Source: Paenibacillus sp. CC-CFT747
GTDB taxonomy: Bacteria; Bacillota; Bacilli; Paenibacillales; NBRC-103111
NCBI GenBank assembly: GCA_030323305.1
Contig: CP106741.1
Location: forward strand, 3,526,001-3,590,000
Direction of reading: 5' to 3'
DNA: 64,000 nt
Shown here piece after piece: positions 58,077-64,000 of this stretch. The first letter of the stretch is position 1. Each line of letters opens with the position of its first letter. The translations under genes were made by a program, and so were the position numbers. Below the pieces are notes generated by a model, which was not told where the DNA came from, ran no database searches, and saw only the letters and a program-made list of their open reading frames with translations.

Positions 58077-59050
58077 ATGAACCCTACCAAAGTATGCGCG
58101 AAGGTTCCGGCCAGCACGGCCAATCTCGGACCGGGCTTCGATTCCCTCGGCATGGCGCTGAACCTGTACTCTTGGATTGAAATGGACTTCGCCGAGAAGA
58201 CGGTCATTCATCTCCACGGCGGGGAAATGCAGGGCATTCCCACCGACAAGTCCAATCTCATCTACAAGGTCGCACAGGATGTGTTCCGGCGGGCAGGAGT
58301 AAGCTACCCGGAACTGGAGATCTCCATGTACAGCGAGATTCCCCTCACCCGGGGCTCGGCAGCAGCGCCTCCGCCATCGTCGGGGCGATGGCGGCAGCCA
58401 ATGCGCTTATCGGGAGTCCTTTGTCGGACGACGAGCTGTTTCAGATGGCGGCCGCTATGGAGAAGCATCCCGATAATGTCGGGGCTTCCCTGTTCGGCGG
58501 GCTGATCGTTTCTTACTGGGACGGAGAACGTGCGGAATACATCCGCATCGAGCCAGAGGAGAGTCTGGAGGTCATGGTGGCCATTCCCCGCTTCCAGCTG
58601 GCGACGGAGAAAGCACGGAACGTCCTGCCGAAGGAAGTGTCGATGGGCGATGCGGTGTTCAACATCGGCCACAGCTCGCTTCTCGTTGCGGCGTTTGCAA
58701 CCGGGCGGTACGACATGATCGAGAAGGCCATGAAAGACGCCGTGCACCAGCCTTACCGCGCCGCGCTGATTCCCGGAATGGAACGGATTCTTGCGGAGGC
58801 AACGGATCACGGGGCGCTCGGGGCGGCCCTGAGCGGAGCGGGGCCCACTGTGCTTGCCCTCGTCGATTCCAAGGCCGGAAGGCAGCAGGAGTTGGAGAGC
58901 TTTCTTCTGGAGGCCTTCCGCTCCGACCAGGTGGAGGCGGATATCCGGCTGCTTAAGCCGTGCCGCAGCGGCGTCCAGTGCTGGAACGTAACGCCGGGAA
59001 ATCGGACCTTGATCGAGAGCATCCAAGGAGAAACGGTCCAAAACCCTTGA
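58077..59050 (+). CDS. thrB: homoserine kinase, frameshifted
   Basis: GHMP kinase phosphorylating homoserine. The N-terminal VPASTANLGPGFDSLGMAL and the ATP motif PLTRGLGSSASAIVGAMAAA are diagnostic, the latter only after repair of GGGG 58351-58354. A C-terminal GAALSGAGPTVLALV closes the fold. The repaired length is about 324 residues. It starts 12 bases after thrC. Confidence 0.95.
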
Positions 59051-59064
59051 GGTCAAGGGTTTTT
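59041..59064 (+). terminator. terminator overlapping the end of thrB
   Basis: AAACCCTTGA / TCAAGGGTTT hairpin with a T run; its 5' arm includes the thrB stop codon. It ends the hom-thrC-thrB unit. Confidence 0.82.
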
Positions 59065-59096
59065 CTTGTTGGCGGCTTCCCTCTTTCATTTTAAAT

Positions 59097-59126
59097 TTGT
59101 CAGGTCTTGTGGTATATTTTTTAAAT
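59097..59126 (+). promoter_or_regulatory. possible promoter of pheA-ilvE
   Basis: TTGTCA (59097-59102) with TTAAAT at 59121-59126 (18-base spacer), about 60 bases before pheA. The -10 is weak; TATATT at 59113-59118 is an alternative without a good -35. Confidence 0.4.
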
Positions 59127-59184
59127 GCGGTTCAATTAATCAAGGGCTTGGATTAGCCTGCTAAACCAAAGGAGAGGTCCGGGT

Positions 59185-60069
59185 ATGAAGCGGATTGCCT
59201 ATCTGGGACCCGTCGGAACGGTTTCACAGGAAGCGGTGCGATATTTTTTTGCAGGGGAAGAGCACGAATACATTCCCTATAAGCTGATTTCCGATGTCTG
59301 CATGGCGACGGTCACCGGGGAGACGGATTTGAGCGTCATTCCCATCGAGAACACCATCGAAGGCTCTGTCCGTTTGCATATGGACTGGCTGGTCAGCGAA
59401 GAAGTTAACCTGCCCATCCAGGCGGAATGGGTCTATCCGTCCATCCAGAACTTGATCGGGCACCGCCAGGACGCCGGGTCCGATACCGATAAACCCGATT
59501 ATAGCGGGATCAAGAAGGTCATCTCCATCGATGTGGCCATCGCCCAGTGCCGTTCTTTCTTGAAAGAGCATTTGCCTCACGCGGAGCTCGTCTATGTAAG
59601 CTCCACGGCCGAAGGGGTGCGCATGGTAAAGGAGCATCCGTTCGTGGGAACGGCGGCTATCGGCACGCGCATCGCGGCCGAGCAGTACGGGCTCGATGTG
59701 CTGGCCTCGAACATTACCGACCATGACAACAACTACACGAGGTTCATTCTAATTGGGCGGGATCGTCCCGCTCTGAAGCCTGCCCAAAACGTGAAGACCA
59801 CCATTCTGGTTACGCTACCCGAGGATTATCCGGGGGCGCTGCATCAGGTGCTTTCGGCGTTTGCCTGGCGCCGGATCAACCTGTCCAAAATCGAGTCCCG
59901 TCCGACCAAGCTTCGGCTTGGAAGCTATTATTTCTACATCGATATCGAAATGTCCATGGACACGGTTCTGCTGCCTTCGGCCTTGGCTGAAATCGAGGCG
60001 ATCGGCTGCCAGGTTCGGTTGATGGGCTCTTATCCCAGTTATTCTTACCATAATGCGGAGGTGCAGTAG
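59185..60069 (+). CDS. pheA: prephenate dehydratase
   Basis: Makes phenylpyruvate for phenylalanine synthesis. The 294-residue protein starts MKRIAYLGPVGTVSQEAVRY, carries IPIENTIEGSV and the catalytic NNYTRFILIGRD, and ends with an ACT domain (GALHQVLSAFAWRRINLSKI then ESRPTK) for phenylalanine feedback. ATG 59185 follows GGAGAGG. Intact. Confidence 0.96.
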   Translation: MKRIAYLGPVGTVSQEAVRYFFAGEEHEYIPYKLISDVCMATVTGETDLSVIPIENTIEGSVRLHMDWLVSEEVNLPIQAEWVYPSIQNLIGHRQDAGSDTDKPDYSGIKKVISIDVAIAQCRSFLKEHLPHAELVYVSSTAEGVRMVKEHPFVGTAAIGTRIAAEQYGLDVLASNITDHDNNYTRFILIGRDRPALKPAQNVKTTILVTLPEDYPGALHQVLSAFAWRRINLSKIESRPTKLRLGSYYFYIDIEMSMDTVLLPSALAEIEAIGCQVRLMGSYPSYSYHNAEVQ

Positions 60070-60074
60070 CAGCA

Positions 60075-60953
60075 ATGGCACAGTGGATTTATTTAAACGG
60101 CGAGTTTGTGGAGAAGGACAAGGCTCTGGTTTCCGTTTACGACCACGGGTTCTTGTACGGAGACGGAATCTTTGAGGGCATCCGTGTCTACAACGGGAAC
60201 ATTTTTAAGTGCAAGGAGCATCTGGACCGGCTGTATGATTCCGCGAAGTCCATTATGCTGGATATTCCCCTTTCGTTTGGCGACATGCAGAACGTGCTCG
60301 TGGAATCGATCCGCAAGAACGAGCTCCGCGATGGCTATATCCGTCTCGTGGTATCCCGCGGGCCCGGAGACCTGGGGCTGGACCCCCGGCGCTCCCCGAA
60401 GGCCAATGTGATCATCATCGTGGAGCAGCTGGCCATTTACCCGGAAGAGGCTTATCTGAACGGGCTCAAGACCGTTTCGGTGTCCACCCGCCGCAACATT
60501 CCGGACGCGCTAAACCCGAAGATCAAATCGCTTAACTACCTGAATAACATTCTCGTCAAAATCCAGGCCAACCTGGCCGGAGTCGGCGAGGCGATCATGC
60601 TGAATTCCCAAGGCTACGTAGCCGAAGGTTCGTCCGATAACATCTTTATCGTGAAGCGCGGCGTCGTCTACACGCCTCCCTGCTATGTGGGAGCTCTCGA
60701 AGGCATTACCCGTGCCGCCATTATCGAAATCTGCCAGAAGGTCGGCTATCCGGTTAAGGAAGAGCCGTTTACCCTTCATGACGTCTATGTCGCCGATGAA
60801 GTCTTCTTCACCGGCACGGCGGCGGAAGTTATCGCGGTTCGCGAGGTGGATGCCCGCATTATCGGCTCCGGAGCAGCCGGCCCGATCACGACCCATCTGC
60901 TTAAGGAATTCCGCAGCGTCGTCGAAATCGACGGCGTGAAAGTATACGAATAG
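60075..60953 (+). CDS. ilvE: branched-chain amino acid aminotransferase (class IV)
   Basis: A 292-residue fold-type IV PLP enzyme. SVYDHGFLYGDGIFEGIRVY is the class IV N-terminal motif and the PLP lysine lies in NPKIKSLNYLNNILVK. The C-terminal phosphate-binding segment is EVFFTGTAAEVIAV. ATG 60075 has GGAGGTG upstream and follows pheA by five bases, so the two are cotranscribed. A D-amino acid aminotransferase is a possible alternative, but length and motifs favour IlvE. Confidence 0.9.
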   Translation: MAQWIYLNGEFVEKDKALVSVYDHGFLYGDGIFEGIRVYNGNIFKCKEHLDRLYDSAKSIMLDIPLSFGDMQNVLVESIRKNELRDGYIRLVVSRGPGDLGLDPRRSPKANVIIIVEQLAIYPEEAYLNGLKTVSVSTRRNIPDALNPKIKSLNYLNNILVKIQANLAGVGEAIMLNSQGYVAEGSSDNIFIVKRGVVYTPPCYVGALEGITRAAIIEICQKVGYPVKEEPFTLHDVYVADEVFFTGTAAEVIAVREVDARIIGSGAAGPITTHLLKEFRSVVEIDGVKVYE

Positions 60954-60965
60954 CAGCACTTGAAG

Positions 60966-61006
60966 AACTCCTTTCTACGCCTGCCGGCGGGAAAGGGAGT
61001 TTTTTG
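60966..61006 (+). terminator. terminator after ilvE
   Basis: Stem AACTCCTTTC / GAAAGGGAGTT, with one bulged G, followed by TTTTTT. The bulge would vanish if one C were missing from the 5' arm. Confidence 0.82.
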
Positions 61007-61103
61007 TAGAGGGATGTCAATTGCCCATTTCCGTGCATAGACTGTAATGTCATTCTGGGCAGGACCCCAGTATCGTTTGCAAATGATTAAGGAGGGAACC
61101 GTT

Positions 61104-63405
61104 TTGAAAATTCATATGGTCAAGAAAGGGGATACCCTTTACGAGCTGTCCAAAAAGTATCACGTGGACCTCGACAAGCTCATTGCGGCCAATCCGCAAC
61201 TGACGAACCCCGATATGCTGGAGGTGGGAGCCAAAATCAAGATCCCGTCCGGGTCGGTTCCGGTTACGCCTCCTCCGGGCACCATTGAACATAAGGTGGT
61301 CCAGGGCGATACCCTCTGGAAGCTCTCCAAGAAGTATGGAGTCTCCCTGCAGGCCATGATCAACGCCAACAAGCAGCTCACGAACCCGAACATTCTGATG
61401 ACCGGCATGAGCGTCTTCATTCCGATTCATGGACCGACGGTCACGAGCGAGGCGGGGGCGGGGAATGTCATCCTGCCTTCGGGGAAAAAGAACAATGCGC
61501 CGATGGAGAGTCCGATCCAAAAGCAGAACAATGCCCCGGTGCCGGAACTGATGCCGCTGGAGGAGAATAAGGAGGAAGCGGCTCCTATTCAGGAGGAGAA
61601 AGAAGCTCCGGAGGTTAAGCCTCTGGAGAAGGAGAACCCGATTGTCGCTCCGCTTGCCAAAGAAAAGGAGGCTCCCCTGGAAGAGAAAGAGATCAACGTG
61701 CCGAATGTGAACCCGGCGGCCAAAGCGGAGCCGGTTCCCCTTGCACTCCCCTGGAGACCGCGAAGCCGGCGCAGAAGGAAAAACCGGCGGAGAAGGGAGG
61801 ATGGGCCGACAAGGGAGCCGTCCCCACACCTTATGCTCCACAGGCCCAATCCGTCTCGCCTTATGCCGGGCAGGCGGTCCATCCTTTCGAGCAGTACCAC
61901 GAGCCGGCAACGGAAGTAATGGGAACAGGGTACGCCATGCCTTCTGCTTATACGCAGGCGAATCCCTATGCCATGCCGTACAGCCAAACCCAAGCGGCAC
62001 CTTTCGGGGAGGAAATTATCCTCCGATGATGGGCATGGAATCGGCATCGAACCTTCCGGAACTCGGGGCCATGCAGGCCATGCCCAATATGCCGCAGGTG
62101 GGCGGGCTCGGAGCAGGGCCGGCTGCACCCAATGCGCCCCTCCTCTCGCCGATGGCCTACCAGCCTCATCCTAATATGCCTTATCCCGGGCTGACCGGTC
62201 CCGCCCAGAAGGAGGATCCTTGCGCAGGCATTCCTTATCCTTACCAGGCCGAAGGGATGGAGAATGCTCCGATTTCCCCGTATGGCACCGGCATGATGTC
62301 GGAGCCGTGGGGGCATCACATGATCCCGATGCATCCCGATTACTGCATGCCGCATGGCATTATGCCGTATGAAGGGGTACCCGGATATCCTCCTGTTCCT
62401 CCTTATGGCGGAGTGGCGCCATACGGAATGATGGGCCCGGACTGCGGATGCGGAGAGATCAGCCCGGCAGAGAACAAGGCCGCCCCATGGGAGAACGCGA
62501 TGGTAAGCCCGATGATGACGGCGCCGGTCAATAACGCGATGGTGAGCCCGATGATGGCAGCACCGGTCAACAACGCGATGGTAAGCCCGATGATGACGGC
62601 GCCTGTCAACAACGCGATGGTGAGCCCGATGATGGCAGCACCGGTCAACAACACGATGGTAAGCCCGATGATGACGGCTCCGGTCAACAACGCGATGGTG
62701 AGCCCGATGATGACGGCACCGGTCAACAACGCAATGGTGAGCCCGATGATGGCAGCCCCGGTTACCAATGCTATGTTCAGTCCTATGGAAAACTCCATGG
62801 TCAGCCCGCTGGAAACTGCCCCGACCGGACCGGCCGAGAAAACATCGCCGATTGAGAATCAACCGTTTCCTGGGCTTCATGGTCAGGACGCCGGCATGAT
62901 GCCGTACGGAGCTCCGGGTGTGTCCCCTTACGGAATGGGAGGCCAGCCGGGCTATGGAATGGACCCTTACGGCATGCACGGTTACGCGTATGGACCGCAA
63001 AGCTATGCGGCGCCCGGCTATGGAATGCCTGCCCTCCATGGTATGGAGACCTATGGAGCCCAGCCTTACGGCATGCAGCCCTACGGGGCCGGGTATATGA
63101 ACCCGTATGCGGGAGGGGCCATGCCTTGGGGCTATCCTCCTTATCCCACCGGAGGAGGAAAAGAGAATCCCGTCCTCGGAGCCGAAGGTGGAAAGGACTG
63201 CGGCTGCGGCTGTGGAGGCCGTCAGGAGGATCACGTTCCGATCTCCTCCTTCCGCAAGGAACCGGAGGAACCCATCCGCAAACCTGCGAAGAGCAAAGCC
63301 AAATCGTCCTCCAAGGCGACGCTGCACGCTCTGCCGGCTTACGAGAAGACCGAAAGAAAGGCCGACAGCCGGGATAATTTGCCCTGGTTAAATTACTACC
63401 GGTAA
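61104..63405 (+). CDS. safA: SafA-like spore coat assembly protein with two LysM domains, two frame breaks
   Basis: The start is TTG 61104 after AAGGAGGG. Two LysM domains occupy residues about 2-47 (HMVKKGDTLYELSKKYHV) and 62-107 (HKVVQGDTLWKLSKKYGV). They are followed by a Glu/Pro-rich stretch and a long Met/Pro/Tyr/Gly-rich region. Breaks are C4 61748-61751 (gives PLALPLETAKPAQKEKPAEK) and G4 62006-62009 (APFGGGNYPPMMGMES). The repaired length is about 767 residues, roughly twice B. subtilis SafA. Cysteine clusters DCGCGE and DCGCGCGG occur. It contains seven 13-residue repeats. LysM would anchor it at the cortex-coat interface. Confidence 0.82.
62494..62766 (+). repeat. seven tandem 39-bp coding repeats in the safA-like gene
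   Basis: Seven units encode NAMVSPMM(T/A)APVN. Units 1, 3, 5 and 6 carry Thr and 2, 4 and 7 carry Ala, so part of the array looks built from 78-bp dimers. Unit 5 has NTM in place of NAM. A decayed partial unit (NAMFSPMEN, then NSMVSPLETAP) follows. No spacers, so not a CRISPR. Confidence 0.92.
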
Positions 63406-63477
63406 GGAAACGCTCCGTGCATAATCCCCCTTCCCCCTGGAAAAGCTAGAAACAACTTTCAGGACAGGGGATTTGCC

Positions 63478-64000
63478 ATGGGCTATTCCAACCTTTTGAA
63501 ACAGCTGAGAAAGAAGCTTCGCCTGCGCAAGCGCTGGCTTTCTTTAGGAGCATGGATACTGGCTGCCGGGGTTTTTGCCGCAGGAGTGGCATGGGTGGGT
63601 TCAAGAGAAGAGGGTCCGGAGCCGGACGCACCCGTCATGAAGACGGTCGCAGCAAGCAAACGTCCCGCTGGAGACGACCCGCTGCAGAAGGTGAAGGAAA
63701 GCGCGAAGGACCGGGCCGTGCTGCTGGAGAGGATTTATTTGTGCGGCGAGGAGACGGAGGACAGCGGCGTGTGGAAGCCGGAAGCGGTTCTCCAATACGG
63801 GAAGGAGCATCCGGCGCAGGAGGTTTCCTTGGATTCGGAAGGGCGCGTTCATTTTACAGAGCGGGTGGATGACCTCTCCAGCCGGTGCAAGGACCGGGCT
63901 TACTTCGGCCTGGACAAGAACGGGAACCTGTCTTTGTTTGAAGGTGTGCCGGAGAATGACAAGGTGATTCGGACCTTCTTCCAGCTCAATCTTCAATATT
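63478..64000 (+). CDS. bofC: BofC-like forespore regulator, 3' partial
   Basis: ATG 63478 (MGYSNLLKQLRKKLRLRKRW) begins a protein with one N-terminal span or signal (LSLGAWILAAGVFAAGVAWV). It continues open to the window edge, 174 codons. The segments ERIYLCGEETEDSGVW, DDLSSRCKDRAYFGLD, GNLSLFEGVPENDKVI and FFQLNLQY match BofC, the forespore intermembrane-space protein that restrains SpoIVB signalling and so pro-sigma-K processing. It lies close to the safA-like gene, as in Bacillus. No frame breaks in the part present. Confidence 0.88.
   Translation, partial: MGYSNLLKQLRKKLRLRKRWLSLGAWILAAGVFAAGVAWVGSREEGPEPDAPVMKTVAASKRPAGDDPLQKVKESAKDRAVLLERIYLCGEETEDSGVWKPEAVLQYGKEHPAQEVSLDSEGRVHFTERVDDLSSRCKDRAYFGLDKNGNLSLFEGVPENDKVIRTFFQLNLQY

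Noticed and set aside
4650-62009. Programmed ribosomal frameshifting as explanation of the broken genes
   Set aside because: Too many unrelated genes, all needing the same direction of repair at plain G/C runs, without the slippery heptamers and structures expected of recoding.
62494-62766. Regular repeats that resemble a CRISPR array
   Set aside because: The 39-bp units are directly adjacent without spacers, keep one reading frame inside a coding gene and no cas genes are present.
62403-62798. Minus-strand open frame with a hydrophobic GLTIALLTGAVI repeat
   Set aside because: It is the reverse reading of the safA repeat array, has no ribosome-binding site and no similarity that I recognise.

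Overview
The window comes from an endospore-forming Firmicute, most likely a Paenibacillus-type member of Bacillales. The evidence is the sporulation gene set (spo0B, spoIVFA/FB, a spoIIB-like SPOR gene, spoVID, a safA-like gene, bofC), the Bacillus-like order valS-folC-murC...maf-radC-mreBCD-minCD-spoIVF-rplU-prp-rpmA-spo0B-obg, and LplB/YtcP-type sugar ABC permeases with a YesM/YesN-type two-component pair. There are no rRNA or tRNA genes, no CRISPR array, no transposase and no phage genes.

Layout. (1) 0-13.1 kb: nearly the whole haem/sirohaem pathway (hemX end, precorrin-2 dehydrogenase, hemC, cobA-hemD fusion, hemB, then hemE, hemH, hemY, hemL). It is interrupted at 5.1-8.0 kb by a divergent AraC regulator / sugar isomerase / Gfo-Idh oxidoreductase module. 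(2) 13.2-13.9 kb: a cold-shock gene with a long leader, then a ydjO-like small gene. (3) 13.9-26.9 kb: an accessory carbohydrate locus with two ABC permeases (minus strand), a binding lipoprotein, a sensor kinase and AraC-type response regulator, a GH39-like glycosidase, an M81 peptidase, an IlvD/Edd-type dehydratase and an SDR. (4) 27-31.5 kb: a phosphodiester glycosidase-like membrane protein, a pseudouridine synthase, spoVID, two hairpin repeats and two short membrane proteins. (5) 31.5-54.3 kb: a T-box-controlled valS followed by cell-wall, shape, division, sporulation and ribosome genes. (6) 54.4-64 kb: a Nudix gene, then ACT-domain gene, hom, thrC, thrB, pheA, ilvE, a large safA-like spore protein with a 39-bp coding repeat, and the start of bofC.

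The main caveat is sequence quality. Twenty-nine of the roughly sixty genes are broken by 43 single-base frame changes. In 42 of them one inserted base, almost always in a G or C run, restores a full-length family member; in one (the GH39-like gene) one base is extra. Because valS, murC, mreB, obgE, rpmA, hemB and hemL are all affected, these are most likely homopolymer errors in the sequence and not pseudogenes. I therefore give each broken gene as one repaired span, name the site of each break and state the repaired length. Two short genes (a 36-residue membrane peptide at 28656 and a DUF4321 gene at 40477) become visible only after such a repair.

No obviously new defence or mobile system is present. 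The points most worth a second look are the dehydratase that lacks two canonical cluster cysteines and its sugar locus, the apparent kinase/regulator fusion, the membrane-anchored Spo0B, the hidden small membrane peptide, the safA repeat and the paired hairpin elements before valS.
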